Source: Symsagittifera roscoffensis
Taxonomy: Eukaryota; Xenacoelomorpha; Acoela; Convolutidae
NCBI RefSeq assembly: GCF_963678635.1
Contig: NC_087063.1
Location: 70,579,617-70,643,616 of the forward strand
Length of the DNA: 64,000 nt
Direction: 5' to 3'
The notes under the pieces are model-generated. The model had not been told where the DNA came from and made no database searches. It was given only the letters and a program-made list of their open reading frames with translations. Both the position numbers and the translations under genes were made by a program. Positions 37,486 to 49,774 of this stretch are shown piece after piece (position 1 is the stretch's first letter; every line of letters starts with the position of its first letter).

Positions 37486-38105
37486 TAGGGCCTATTTTTA
37501 ATGAGCTTATATGTGAACTTAGTGAATGATTGTCACATAGTGTTTTTTATGGCCCTCTTGGGTGTTTTTACGACATCATGACTAGAGGATTGAACCAACT
37601 TGAGACTGCTCCAGGCTACACTCCCATTCTAGAGCACCCATGGTACGGTTAAATTGGAACATGTCGACTTTCTGGTCAAAACGCGATAACATTTGAAGAA
37701 ATTAGTTTAAAAAAATCTCTCGGGCGCGCTTTTGGGGCCAATTTTTTGTAACCTCATATGGGATTTTAGTGAATCACTGCTGAATAAAAATTCTATTGCG
37801 CCCTTCGGTGATTTTACGACATCATGACTACGGTATCGAACCTACTTGACACAGCTCCTGCCTACATGCCCATTCTAAAGTACCGGTGGTATGACTCAAC
37901 TGGAACGTGTCCACGATCTGGTCGTACCGTGATAGATTTTTGAAAAAATGTCAGAAAATAATTCTGAGGTGCTTTTTAGGAGCGATATTTCGTAACCTCA
38001 TTAAAGACTTGATTGAACAAATGACTTATTTTCTGAAAAGCTATCATAGTGCAGCTATGAGGTGGAGGCGTCTCAATTGAAACATCACACCGTTTTTTCA
38101 AAATA
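37486..38105 (+). repeat. ~246-bp tandem repeat, about 2.5 units
   Basis: TTTTACGACATCATGACTA recurs 246 bp apart (37,571 and 37,817), as do AACCTCATATG..A-type starts and TGGTA(C/T)G..T(A/C)AA(C/T)TGGAAC(A/G)TGTC. A third, partial unit begins near 37,985. A diverged relative lies near 45,760-45,830. Confidence 0.7.
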
Positions 38106-38192
38106 AAGAGGTGGCCCGTCGCCTTGTATGCTGTGTTTAACCTCGTAGTTTTGATGTCTTAATCACCCAGGAGCGTCAAAAAATACTATGTA

Positions 38193-38400
38193 GCAGTTGT
38201 TCACTTTAGTCTCTATTGAGATAAGATTGATGGGCTCTATAGCCAGTGGCTCAAGGGTCAGAGACACCATCGATCGTAGCAGTCGTTCACTTTCGTCACT
38301 ATTGAGATAAGAATGATGGGCTCTATAGCCAGTGGCTCAAAGGTCAGAGGCACCATCGATTCTATCTCAATCGATCGGAGCGCAAACATGGTTCACTTAG
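38193..38400 (+). repeat. R1 repeat, two 86-bp tandem units
   Basis: GCAGTTGTTCACTTTAGTC at 38,193 and GCAGTCGTTCACTTTCGTC at 38,279 start units containing GATGGGCTCTATAGCCAGTG and GGTCAGAG(A/G)CACCATCGAT. Same family as 8,990 and 9,710. Confidence 0.75.
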
Positions 38401-40339
38401 ACGACACGGAACTGCAGGGTTGCCGCATGCACTAAAAAGTTCTACTCTGTTTTTAAACAAGCTATTTTAGTAGCAACTTATAGAAAAGTTTTTGTGAAGC
38501 GTAATTGTAGAATAGAAATCGTAATAAATATTTGTAATATTGAAACAACACGCATCTTGTATAGTAATTATAATCATGTCTTACACTAGCAAATGTTTTC
38601 TAGTTTCAATTGGCAATTTATGTCGTTTTTTTTTCAATTAAATTTTAAGTTCAGATTTTAACTTCCGTTTCCGAGTCTGTTTTTAAAGTTTGATTTTGTG
38701 GTAGTTTTTGCTGGCAAATAATAAATCGAACGATAATTAAGCTAAATTCAAAAGCGATTGACTAAAGTCAAAACAGAGCTTTACACGCTTTTGATTATCT
38801 GTATTATGGCCAATTTGACGTGGTTCACCTAACATTGGATCGACATAAAATGTAACTGTCTAGAGGCAATAAGTCGAATCGCGGAAATTAACTGAACTAC
38901 ATGTGAATCAGTGAACTAATGGTCAGGTTTCAGTATCTCCAGACCGCGATGTCTCTCCTATAAAGAGGGCTGTTACTCTATCATCATTAAGTTACTATAT
39001 TACCATTATTTTGTAGCGCATTGAAAAATACCCCAGCCATCGGAGATTGATCGACCCCTCAACTCCCAGTTTTTCATATCTGTCTGTAGTTTTTCATTAC
39101 CAGGAAGGGTTCCAATTCTTATTCTTGGCCTTCCCGATCGGTAAAATAGGGCTATTACTGATTGTAGCTGTACGACCATTACAACTTGGAAGGGTTTTTT
39201 CTTCAATAATCAGTCGATCGTAACCCGTGATTTTTGTCATCCTAGTGCAATCTCTCGTTTTGTTTGGAGAAGCGAAAATCGTCGTTCTGATTTTTGCGCT
39301 GTTCAGTTACCACAAAAAAAATTGTTACGTGTCATGCAAGTCAAGGCCGAAAATTTAAAATTTTTTATGTAATCTCCAATATAGCCTTCCTAAATTGTTT
39401 CAAAAGGCAGCTAACGCCGTTTTTCTTCCTTTTCATTGTATCGTTTACTCGTTACCTTTCAAATGTAAAATAGACCGCATTCTGGTCAAATGGCACATGA
39501 AAAAGTCCTTAAAATCAAGAATCTCACACCACACAAAAACTAAAAGTGCACAAATTGATTTCAAAAGATGCTGCGAGTCCAACAACCACCAATTGTGTCA
39601 CATAACTTTGACGTTTCTACGATTGTGTAAAAAGCTTTTGGAAAAAATTAGTTCTCCAAAAAAAACTATTTAAAATTTTTCTTTCCATATTTTTATCTTC
39701 AATCTTGGCATTTTTTTGAACTTTTCCGCTCTATCAATTTCACTTGTGTGGATGTAAACATCAAACTACATGCATTCAAATTTGGATCGGTTAATGTTTT
39801 GCATTCTTGCAAAATTTTCTACCGGTTGCGTTGGAATGTTTGTTTTGAGTTCGTTTCAATAAAGTTTCAATTTAATCAAGCGTTTACAATCAATGGTTAA
39901 TTTTAAATCAAACATTGATATGTGGAATTTTTTTGTTTTGATTTTTTGCGGTAGTTCCATTGCAGCGATACAAATCTGATACATCGATTTCAAAAAAAAC
40001 CCGGGTTCCTAATGTATAAAGAGAGCCTCAAAATTCTCCGATTTAGTGCTTTGATTAATTCAGTTTTAGTATCCAATAAGTATGCGCGGAATAGGTAAGT
40101 TTGTTGAGTTTGAGAAAAATTTTAAAACGGCAGACCGGCGCGAACTGATTCAGTTAATTGCTGTAATCGCTTACATTTAGTGCGATTTGGGATCACACTC
40201 TCACACTTGGTTTTCCCTATCACAATTTGCATCAGAAAAAGAAATCTTTGATATAAAAAAACTATTAGGAACAAAACATGAGCCTGGGCTATCATTGATG
40301 GAAAAATTTTTATTGCATCACTTATTACTGTTGTTTTTA
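38401..40339. other. Non-coding
   Basis: AT-rich, no gene or strong repeat. A palindromic-looking GATCGAT-rich patch near 39,035-39,050 is unremarkable. Confidence 0.5.
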
Positions 40340-40895
40340 ATGCATGCAATTGTCAAGTCTGGCCACATAATTTTAACTTCTAAGTACCGACCAATGGCAA
40401 ATGTCAATAAATAGCGCTTTATTGAAAAAAACTGAGCGTTTACAACCGACCTAATTTTTAGAAATTTAGAGCAATTAGAAATCAACAACACTATGTCCCC
40501 ATACCAATTCAGATTTCAAAAAAACTACTCATCTTTTGACGCTTGATTATATGGAATAGAAGTTTATCGAAAGAGCTTGAGGACAATTAAAAATTCCATG
40601 CAGCTTCCTTAGAAATTTCAAATTATTTGATTCACTAGACCATGATATTTAAGGAAAATTTAAAATATTGGACTTTCACACAATTTTACAACAGTTTTGG
40701 CAGTTTTTTCGTCGAAAAGCAACCAACGGGTTACTCTCAAAAAATCCCTCTCGGATTCAATAAAAAAAAGAGAGAAATAACTTGAGAGGCAATCATTGGT
40801 ACGCTTTTGTTCAGTTTAAACGTTTAGGATATTGAAAAACAAATAAATATTAAAACATAATTAAACAGTATGCCGACAAATTTTTACAAACAAAC
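40340..40895 (+). pseudogene. LINE reverse transcriptase, N-terminal and palm part (decayed)
   Basis: In shifting frames: 'AIVKSGHIILTSKYRPMA' (RT entry motif K-x-G ... YRP), 'FRNLEQLEINNTMSPYQFRF' (motif 0/1 region), 'FDSLDHDI' (motif A, Asp present), 'AIIGTLLFSL' for the usual G-S-I-L-G-P-L-L-F (motif B region) and 'KQYADKFL', where YADD has become YADK. Jockey/CR1-like organisation, dense with stops. Confidence 0.7.
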
Positions 40896-41734
40896 GCTTG
40901 CAACGAATCGGCTTGAACAATTTAGCCGCATTTGGTCAGGGCCATAAACTTTTTGCTTTATCAACCAAAACTATCTCTTTTTGCAATAAAATGAGATTTG
41001 TCCCAAAAGGGATGAGTTTTTATTTGTTAGAATTTCAACAATGAAAAAAAAACAGAGATCAGATCACTTTAAACTTATATCCATGTGCTTTCAGAAATGG
41101 GATCTCAGGGCAAGTTTGTCTTATGAATGAATGGCAACAGGCATTAGAACGATTGGTGTTATAAAAAAAACTAAACCAAACCATTTTCCAATGCCTTCTT
41201 CATTTTAGTTACTTGTCTCTCTTTTTTTCTTTAGTATAAGCGAGTCGCTCATTTATTCATTGAAAAGCAGCTGAACTGAGCAGTAAAAAGAAACTGTTTC
41301 GATATCGTGTCTCATGTTCAGAAACTCATTATATCATCAGGTGACTTTTGTAAAACATTGTGTCTGATTAGAAGGCAAGAAATTGTCATAAGCGTTGATG
41401 AGAAACCTTTCTGTGGCGAAATCGAGCTGGATCCTGCAAAATATAAAATCAAGGGGAAAAGATCTAAAATCTTTTTCCAAAACCATAGCTCAATTGCTAT
41501 TCTCCACATATCATTTTCCCATATCGCCGCCACAAAATGGAAATCACTCAAAAAATCATTCGAAATTTCGATTTTTTTTGCAACAAAATTCATAACAAAA
41601 CTGAAGAAAAACTATTTTAAAGATAACACAAATTTTGACCGCAACAAAAATTGTGCTGGCGTGAAATCATTTTCGCTTAGTTTATTTTGTTTTATTAAGC
41701 TGTTTTTTTATTTTTGACACTGAAACTTTATTCA
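40896..41734 (+). other. ~840-bp sequence interrupting the LINE relic
   Basis: Sits between the YADK motif and the downstream 'LNTEKCELCLLG' region that should follow within ~150 bp. It contains an open frame of 136 codons (41,307-41,717, Lys/Phe/Ile-rich, 'LDPAKYKIKGKRSKIFF') with no recognised match. It may be an insertion or unalignable decay. Confidence 0.4.
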
Positions 41735-42500
41735 CACTGAGACCGTACAACATCATGAAATTATTAAAAAATAGCTTAAGCCTAAACACAGAAAAATGTG
41801 AGCTATGTCTTCTAGGACTGACCACAAGTAAGAAGTAAAATATAATGACACATCAATTTCAAAAAGTATGTCCAAAAGTAAGTTTCAAATCCAAGGATGA
41901 ACTTGTAATCTTGGGCTCCACTATTGGCTAATACTATCACTTCGAATTGCTAAATGAGCAATTAGCTGGTCTTGAAAAATCTCGGAAGTTATTTTTTACC
42001 TCGATACATTTTATGGTTTGTACCTCATGAGACTATAATTTAGCATGCCAAAACTCCTATTTTTTTGCGCACAAGGCCGCATCTTTTGCATAAATTTTTT
42101 TTGATAAAAAACAATCTAATTACCTCTTTTTGTGAGGTAAATTTTGTAAAAAAGAATGATAGCCAATTTTGCAAGCAGTTTTCCTTGGAGCCAAAGGTGA
42201 CTTGGGTGTTTCTTCCGCTTGCCTACTAGCATTACCCGCTTTTTTTAGCCTCAGCAGTAGAAGCGAAAGCTACCTTAATTGAAATTTTGGATTTGGATCA
42301 CGAGGATGGAACATATAATGATGCAATAGAACCTTGGTTTGACTCAGCAAAAGGCGAACTAGCTTCTGAAAAGGAAATCCACAAAAAAATTTACTGAGCC
42401 CATTTTTGATGAGGAAACTTCACAATTTACTTTCAATCTAGAACCTAGTGATGTTAAAAAATTCCTAGTGATGTTTAAAAAGACGTAACCGAAGATGGAT
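41735..42500 (+). pseudogene. LINE reverse transcriptase, thumb and C-terminal part (decayed)
   Basis: 'LLKNSLSLNTEKCELCLLG' and 'SKDELVILGSTIG' fit the post-palm region of a LINE RT. 'GDLGVSSACLLALPAF' (42,190-42,240) and 'EDGTYNDAIEPWFDSAKGEL' (42,301-42,360) fit the region beyond the RT, one frameshift apart. It continues the relic at 40,340-40,895. Confidence 0.6.
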
Positions 42501-42559
42501 AACCTGAAGATCAAAAATCTGACAAAAATAGAGATTTAATTTTTGATGGATATATTTTT

Positions 42560-42800
42560 CAGCCAGAACCTTTGATGTTCACGATGCCGCCGGCCCTAGA
42601 ACAGGTTCTTCTGAATAGGCTTTCTAAGTACTTGAGCATGTGTATCGAGGAACCCATGCAGGTAGTTTTCTTAAGCAGAGAATCTACCTCCCCATACAGG
42701 TTGCGAACGCTGCCTCTGTGCTCGGCAATATTAATGATAAAACTACTTTCGAAGACTTTTTATATTTCAGAGCCAAGGAAACAAAAGTGTAGCTTTATAA
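42560..42800 (+). pseudogene. Unidentified coding-like fragment
   Basis: One frame reads 'RGTHAGSFLKQRIYLPIQ' and 'NAASVLGNINDKTTFEDFLY' over about 42,645-42,765, which looks like real protein (low Ser/Leu bias, balanced charge). Unclassified; perhaps part of the same retroelement graveyard. Confidence 0.3.
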
Positions 42801-43430
42801 AAAAAATTTGATAGACCCGTTGCCTCATATAAAGTCAGTCTTTTGAGTCACTTTCAACTCCATTTTTTGCTTTGCAGACGTTAGTTTTCTCAACCTGGGT
42901 GGCTTGAGACCCAACCACATGACTGTCTTTACTTCTATCCAGCTTATACTTTACTCTCCCTTATCTTCCTTATCCTTAACTCCTATTACTTTCACTGGAT
43001 AATATAATGAGTGGAATTCTGACTGTAACATCGGTGACCATGATATTTTCGAACTTCTGATTTCGACCTTCAGAAAAGCTGCCAGCTCGGGTTTTGAACA
43101 GTTTTACATTTCACGCGGGCGCAGTTTTAAAAAACACTTAGCAATTCGGAACTTTAAAAAAGGCTTTTGCCATTTTTTTTTTCATTTTAAAATCATTTTC
43201 TGATGTTTTTATGTGGAGAATTATACATATTGTGTCAACCAGAGCTCTTGCGCACAGCCAGAAAGACCTCTTTGCAGATGGAAAAAGTAAGCATTCGGGA
43301 CACATCCCAGCCATACCTGGCCTTGCATTGAACCACAATCAAGTCAACAGGGACAGGATTCTGTTGAACGTACTCGATATAAAAGCCCACTGAGGGGAGA
43401 AGATAATTTACTATTGTGGCACGACTGTAT
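42801..43430. other. Non-coding
   Basis: No supported gene. Confidence 0.45.
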
Positions 43431-43959
43431 CACTAACTCTTTGACAAACCACATGACAAAAAAACAGTTTTCCTTTATTCAATCGGAGGTCTCATCAAGA
43501 ATCTAGAAGACAGAGAGGACGATAGTCGAGCCATCATATACTGTCAAAAGAAGGGTGACCCAAACGTTTCGGAGGAATTGATAAAGACGGGGATTCTGAC
43601 CATCTCGACAGAAAAGTTTTGGTCTTCAAAATCAAGCAGAAGTTTCAACCCGAGTTCATTGAAGGGTACAGCGAGGCCCACCAACAACAGGAGTTCAAAT
43701 TAAAGTCCTTGTGTCAGGCGTTGGAGCACAAGGTGCGTTTGTTCGATCTGATTTCCAAAAGAAGGTAAGAGACATACTTAGGAGAACAATTGATGAGAGA
43801 TTATGCCCTCGGTCATTAACTATGTTCTGCGTAAAGCAAGAGACGACACTTTAGCCACTCGCCTCAGTCACTGTAAGAAAATTGAGAAGTTAGCTGATAG
43901 ACAAGACAGACCCCTAGGACCTAGGAAAGATACACAGAAAAGCAATAAAGGTACTAGAT
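43431..43959 (+). pseudogene. Gag-like or RT-upstream fragment
   Basis: 'RAIIYCQKKGDPNVSEELIK', 'EFIEGYSEAHQQQEFKLKSL', 'CPSVINYVLRKARDDTLATR' and 'LSHCKKIEKLADRQDRP' occur in neighbouring frames. The Lys/Arg/Gln content suggests a nucleic-acid-binding retroelement protein. Not classified further. Confidence 0.35.
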
Positions 43960-45060
43960 GAGATTAGTTACCGGGATGGGTGGATGAGTTACTGCCTATG
44001 GGGCCTAAACATCCAGTCGGAGACAAATTCAACTAAATCCATTTTTTTAACAGACAGATATTTTTTGTCGGAACTGAACAAGCATGACGTTTTTGGCAAA
44101 AAGTTATGTTAAATTGAAGCGGCTATTGAAGATTCCATATACAAGATTCCACAGTATATGGGAGTTGAAACAGCTAGAAAATATCTCAAAAACAACGGAT
44201 TAGTGGCATTTCTTTCTGATAACGTTGTTGCGTTTTGCGTCATAAAAGAACACTCATATGAACAGAAATTGACCCAATTGCTAGAATCAAAACAAATTGA
44301 GAGACATGATAATATGATTGATTAACTTGTTCAAAAGATTCAAAAACTGAATAAAACACTAGCAAAATTTTTTGAAAAAATCGAGGGTGCAAATATTGAG
44401 ACCAACACTGAAGCAGCTGGGGATATGATAGAAAAAACAAAATTAGATTCTGAAGAGAGTATCATTTCCTTGAATGTGAATTACCTGCGCACAAATGTTC
44501 CACTCAAAGATGCCATTGACATCGTGCTGAAGAAATTATACAGCCAGAATAAACCACCTGACTTGTCAAGAAGTACAATAAAACGCCTTTTGTACATGGC
44601 TGTTATATTAGTAATGTTCATTTTAAGTGCAATGACCCATGGTATATACAGAACGGCCCAGGATGGATTGGCTATGGGTGATCCCTGGCAGTCATTCCGG
44701 AAAACCTTTGGTTGAAAGATGAAAGACTATGGAAAAATTCTGGCTATGGACATCCCTCAAAAGATTGATATCCTAGAGGGCATGATCGGAATTGCCCAAA
44801 AGTAATAGAAGTGTGACTTTCAGAACCAAGGCAGTGAAATGTGAGAATTGTTCGAATTGGTATTTTAAAGACTGTGGTGCCCTTTTGTATGAGGATTACA
44901 AATGCTTATTACAAAAAGTTTGGTTCTGCAAATTGTGCAATGAGAGGCGTGAGTGTGAGCTGACGATAATAGGTTTTCCTACGATTTGTAGACGATATTG
45001 TAAGGACTGTTTAAGGCTACCCAAGCGGGGTATTGCAAGTTGCCAAAAAATTGCACCCTA
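43960..45060 (+). pseudogene. Penelope-like reverse transcriptase with PHD-like Cys cluster
   Basis: The N-terminal part reads 'VETARKYLKNNGLVAFLSDN' and 'EQKLTQLLESKQIERHDN'. A break removes the usual finger segment before 'FEKIEGANIETNTEAAGDMI'. Motif A region: 'SIISLNVNYLRTNVPLKDAI' (the catalytic Asp of S-L-D-V is Asn here). Motif B: 'AQDGLAMGDPW'. Then, before motif C, comes a Cys-rich stretch 'VKCENCSNWYFKDCGALL' ... 'VWFCKLC' (44,834-44,943) that resembles the second half of a PHD finger. Motif C 'RFVDDIVRTV' (about 44,975-45,010) is intact in another frame, followed by 'YPSGVLQVAKKLHPN'. The S-L-x-x-x-(L)-x-T-N-V-P signature is typical of Penelope-like RTs. No GIY-YIG domain was found downstream. 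Confidence 0.65.
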
Positions 45061-47600
45061 ACTCAAAAAACAATTTTTTTTGCGAACGCTGACAGCGAGA
45101 AAATCAGATTAACGATTTGTGCTAACGCAAACAAGACGTGAAAAAATTATGGCGTACGACAAAAATTGTCTTCAACAAAACTAGAAGAAGAGCGCTCCAA
45201 GTTGTAATGAATGAACGATTGTTATTGAGCAATTCCCGAAAATCAGGAGGTTTGTTGGGCAGATTTGCTACCCATCTTGGTCGTCAAGAAGACAGCTCTT
45301 CGACTGGATTCAAGATTCCGGAAGGGTCTTGAGAAAAGACAATGAACTGGTTTTTAGCAACTTTTAGCTTCCTGGATTGTCCTGAACAGAAATAAATAAC
45401 ATCAAGTTCGTTTTCAGATAATGAGAAGCTAGGAGTTGAGGGAAGGGTTGATCCATCTTGGAAGAATGTGATGATTTTTATATACTGAACAAAAACAATA
45501 CCAAAACAAAAATTAAAGGTGCAGCCCTGTTTTTAGGAGTGACATCGAGGTCTGGTGGTACTGAGACCCAGCCATGAACTCACTATTTTTGCATGTAACT
45601 AAATTAATTTGCGAGGTTTGACCGATAGCCTTTGATGTTAATGTACACACGTTGAGCTGGCTTTGATAGAGACGGTCAAAATTATGTGAAGATGCGTTTA
45701 GACGCTGACCAGTCTTTTTAGAATCTAGCTTTGTTTTCCGTCGTTATTTACTTCCGGACGAATGTTACATATAAGTTTCTATGGCACTCCTGGGTGTTAG
45801 TGTTTTGAAATCATGATGGACGGACCCCTTAACGATGTTTTCAGCGCCGAGTGGATGCTCTAAATAAGGCCCTTAACCGAGGACCATAAGGGTGGTTTGG
45901 AATGCGGAAGCCTTCCGGACTTCCTGTTTTAGCTTTTCAACATATTTAGGATCCAAATCTCACGGACCGTGAAGAGTGGGAGATCGGCCGTCTCGTTTTT
46001 CACTGAGTTGTATAGGACCAACAACGCCTAAAGATATATAAGAAACCAAACAAAAAATAGTATAGCACCCAAGAAAAAACAAACAATATAAAAAATAATC
46101 GAAAAAACCGAAAACCGTAAACAAAAATCAGTAGAAATCATCTCCGCATACTAGATGTGATCCGACACTTCCGTTTGTTGTTTTTAGATATGTTTTTGTT
46201 AAAAGCATTTATATCATACGAGATCGATATTATCAAATCTTTGAACTTTTTGGTGCCTGTACTCTAGGGTTAATTGTGTATTTAAGCATTTTAAAGCTAA
46301 TTTGCGTTCAATCCGTAAGGGTCAGAGGATTAGAGTGGAAGACTGATCCGGCAAGCAGTGAAAGGAGCAGCAGAAACGGTCTCAAGGGCAACAACAATCG
46401 ACTGTTGGGTATCATTAACAAGTTTTTTATCCCTCTTGGTACAGAAAGTACGATATCAATCTGTGGAGGGCTCGACCGTGACTGCACTGTAATGACCCTC
46501 CACCGAGTTGCGAATTTCCGAGTTAAGCACCTTGTTTCGGATATTGAGCGGACCCGGAGGGGTATCATACTATTATTACTACTAATTATACTAAGTGTGT
46601 TAAAATTCCTATACCGTTTTTCAATCAAATATACTGTAAACAGACGGGCTGTTAGGTACAAAATAGTGATACTTTGATCCTACCACAAATTGTGATTTTG
46701 GAGATATCCATATTTTTTAAAACAGAAAAAGAGCTAAAATGGTTAGTTACATTCTAACTGGACTAATAAAACTAGACGAACCGGCTGAGTTTAGATCGGA
46801 CTTGGTTGAGACTAATTAGGTATCGAAAACCTTTTTTTTCGTGATTTTTGAGAAACGAAACGCCGCAAAACAAAAAAGTTTTGAGAAATTTTTGAGTTAG
46901 TGTAATAAAAACTGTAGTCCGGACATTATACGTTAGTGAATCGACAGGTTTTAGAACCTCTTTGCCAGCAACTTTACTTGCCACAGTGAGATCGAACTTA
47001 ACGAGTTTGATTTAGTGGATTCATCAAACCCCAGGGGTCCAAATAGCACAACTTTTGGTAAATTTTTTCAAATCAAACGTGTTAGATCTGAATTTTTGCC
47101 TCAAATTAGAAGGATATAAGCCTTCAGATCTCGGATCAGTTTTTTTTAGGTCAGTAGGACAATAATTGCGGAAAAAGTTAGGCGAAACCCATAAGTTTGA
47201 AATTTTTATGAGTTTGCATAAAAGACGTTTTACGTTATAACTCTTGAACAACTGAACATATCCATTTCATCTTGGTACCGTTAGATCAGGCCTTAAACGC
47301 GAGCGAATCGTTTTTTGAAGAACTAATAAATTTTTTAAAATGTTTTTAGCAAAACCACTAGACTTTTCACGGTTTACAGTTTTTCGAAAACACTTATACC
47401 CCTATCAAATGGTAGTAACGGTTGAATAAGGCCTTTTGAGCTTGTTTTCATTATAAAGAAGGGGTAGGGAGCTTTGAGATTGTGAACCAAGTCAGAAATA
47501 GGCCGTTTATTAGACCCCTCATAGTTAAGGGAAATTGTTAAATAAGCAACTTAGCTTCAATCAGGAGGGGTTTGAAGCCAGAACGAACACTTCCTAGGAA
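45061..47600. other. Long non-coding stretch
   Basis: A diverged relative of the 246-bp repeat near 45,700-45,960. A GC-richer patch at 46,300-46,570 carries overlapping frames on both strands but nothing recognisable. The rest is AT-rich. Confidence 0.45.
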
Positions 47601-47770
47601 TAGGATTTTGCATAAAAGGCTCTAAGACCGTATCCGGAAAGGTCTCGGTTTGCTTTTTTGACAACTTGGAAGGGCCATATTTTGCAAGCCAGGAGGGGTC
47701 CAATTCGCAGGGGTCCTGTTTTGCCAATTCGGAAGGGTCCATGAACACTGATCCGGAGGCTTCAAAAAAA
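47600..47770. repeat. Degenerate short tandem repeat
   Basis: Variants of CAA(T/C)T(T/C)GGAAGGG(T/C)CC and CCAGGAGGGGTCCAATT recur 3-4 times between 47,662 and 47,745. Antisense frames read repetitive 'AKQDPCELDPSWLAKYGPSK'-type peptide. Confidence 0.4.
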
Positions 47771-49021
47771 ATTTTTTTTTTACGAGAGCGAACAAAGGGA
47801 TCCTTATACGTACAAGAACGAAAACAAGACAATTAGAGAATATAACTAAGATATTAAGACAATTAGGCAGACCAAACAAAACAGGAAGCCCTTTAATTAA
47901 AACTGAAAAGACCATAGTAAAACCAAAACAGGCCTAAACCCGGAGATTCGGGACTCTATGTTTAACCGAAAACAGAATTTGACACTAATTTTTTTTGGAT
48001 TAGAATTCGAAACTATTTTTTGGAAGAAAGGTTACCTTGAGAGTTTTAGGAGGTATAGCTCGGACAATCCGAATGCAGATGTTTAACCTTCGCCCACTTG
48101 AGAGAAAGACTGCCTTTAAGAATTGTCTGTTTGGTGCGGCACTAAACAGCAAAAATTTTTTCTTTAGAAACCAGTTCGACTAATAATTTGCGATAGACTA
48201 ATCAGAATAAACATACGTTTTTTGATTCGTTCTTGTTCAAGTTGAGTATTTTTTTTTATTTATTATTGATCTTTCTCGATTAGGTTGCGAGTGCACTATC
48301 TTTTAAAGATACTGATTTCATCAGACTGTGCTAGCTTTTTATCCAATAGCCAATAATGAATTGCTGTGCATAAATTAGAAAGGAAATCACTGTACTATGA
48401 AAAGATTTGTGGTCACTTGATTAGTAGATGTTGGAGGTGATCAGTGGAGGGGGGGGAGCATGGGAAACCCCATGTATTAAGATACGTCATAAATTTCCGG
48501 TATCCCATGCTATGTATTAAGATCTGGTATAGAGTCTGCATTTTATTAAGATAGGGAAAACCAATGGTAAGGTTTCATGATTAGTGTGATTGTAAGATAA
48601 TGGCGAGAAACACGTAATTTTTTTGGTTTTTGAGCGGGAATGTCTAGTTTTTTTGCAAAAAATTTGTCGCTTGTTATCTAATTTGTAAATATCAAAAAAT
48701 AATTACGTGTAGATTGTGTAATGAAGGTCTTTTAATTAGTTTTTTGGTATATGGTAAGTCAATGGTAAGAGTTTTTGGGTAAAATCGAAAAAATTGAAAA
48801 AAAAACTGCAAAAAAACTTCAAAACACGATCAGATTAGCTTTAATTCGACCTAATTTATTAAATCATCTTACTTTTCATCTACCTGAAACAATGCTGAAA
48901 CTTCGAAAAAAGTCAAGTTTTTTGAGAAACAAAATTCAATTACAGAGAAACTCTATAAATCACTGCATCGTATCGTAAATTTACTGCAATAATTTACACT
49001 TACAAATAAAAAACTGCATAA
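47771..49021. other. Non-coding flank of Polinton remnant
   Basis: AT-rich; CATGGG-AAA-CCCCATG hairpin near 48,460 and TATTAAGAT words repeated at about 48,474, 48,514 and 48,545. No supported gene. Confidence 0.45.
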
Positions 49022-49422
49022 TTACATAAAATTGATTATAAGACTCACAACATGCACATTATGATTTTTCTTCAAGTTTCTCTGGTACAATTTAAAAAGA
49101 AGAAATGCTGAACAAATTGCGTAAAATCCACACAAAGTATCAGTTTTTTGTAGTTTCCTGGGAACCATTTGCCAATTCTTTTTAGTTAGAAAGGAATAAG
49201 TTGTTTTTTTTTCGACCCAAAGAATCAGCAAAGTGGTAAGTTTTGACCAATCGTGCTATGATGATTGCAGTGTTCCCCTCTATCCTTGCTTGGAGCTGAG
49301 TTAACAATTGCAGAAGAGTATTTTGTTAGTTGAGGTACTTCATCAGAAGGGTAAGATCCCATGTACTTGAACCTGAGTTCGGGAATTCTTTCAATAATTT
49401 GCAAAATTGAAAATTCATTCAT
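49022..49422 (-). pseudogene. Adenain-like cysteine protease (Polinton)
   Basis: From 'MNEFSILQIIERIPELRFK' through 'FKYMGSYPSDEVPQL' to 'SKDRGEH' (catalytic His in the G-E-H context, about 49,270), then in a second frame 'HFADSLGRKK' (Asp), then a third frame with 'KNWQMVPRKLQ' and 'TLCGFYAICSAFLLFKLYQ' (nucleophile Cys near 49,135). The order H-D-C and the CGFY context match the Ulp1/adenain protease that Polintons and adenoviruses use for capsid maturation. Two frameshifts inactivate it. About 135 codons, short of the usual ~180-200, so the N-terminus may be missing. Confidence 0.75.
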
Positions 49423-49600
49423 CTTTGCAATTGTTAGCTGATTTACATGATATACAACAAAGAAATAGATAATTTGATTATGTAATTTAGGGTAAAAAAA
49501 CTGAGGTTAATGACTTACGCTCATTTAGATTTTGAATCAACAAAGTCCCATACACAAAATTTGTGAACTGGACAAATGTTTTTGAACACTGGTTTACAGT

Positions 49601-49774
49601 CTAGATTGAAGATTTCATTGGGTTTTCAATTAAACAGCATTCATTATCTGCTTTTTCTGGAGATTTAGGTCTCAAGAATAACCAAATAGAGAGTACAGAA
49701 ACAATAACAAGGAAAAGTCCCAAAAAAGTTACAACATTTTTATAGCAACCTGAAAACTCGTAAAAATAAAACAT
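49601..49774 (-). CDS. Small single-pass membrane ORF between MCP and protease
   Basis: In the frame 49,810-49,601, the stretch 'NVVTFLGLFLVIVSVLSIW' is a clear transmembrane helix, followed by a charged tail 'RPKSPEKADNECCLIE'. The position between the capsid and protease genes, same strand, fits a Polinton accessory protein. Not identified. Confidence 0.35.
   Translation of the reverse strand: MFYFYEFSGCYKNVVTFLGLFLVIVSVLSIWLFLRPKSPEKADNECCLIENPMKSSI

Noticed and set aside
46276-46677. 133-codon frame with an antisense 117-codon frame
   Set aside because: Both strands are open over a GC-richer patch and neither shows a recognisable domain; probably chance.
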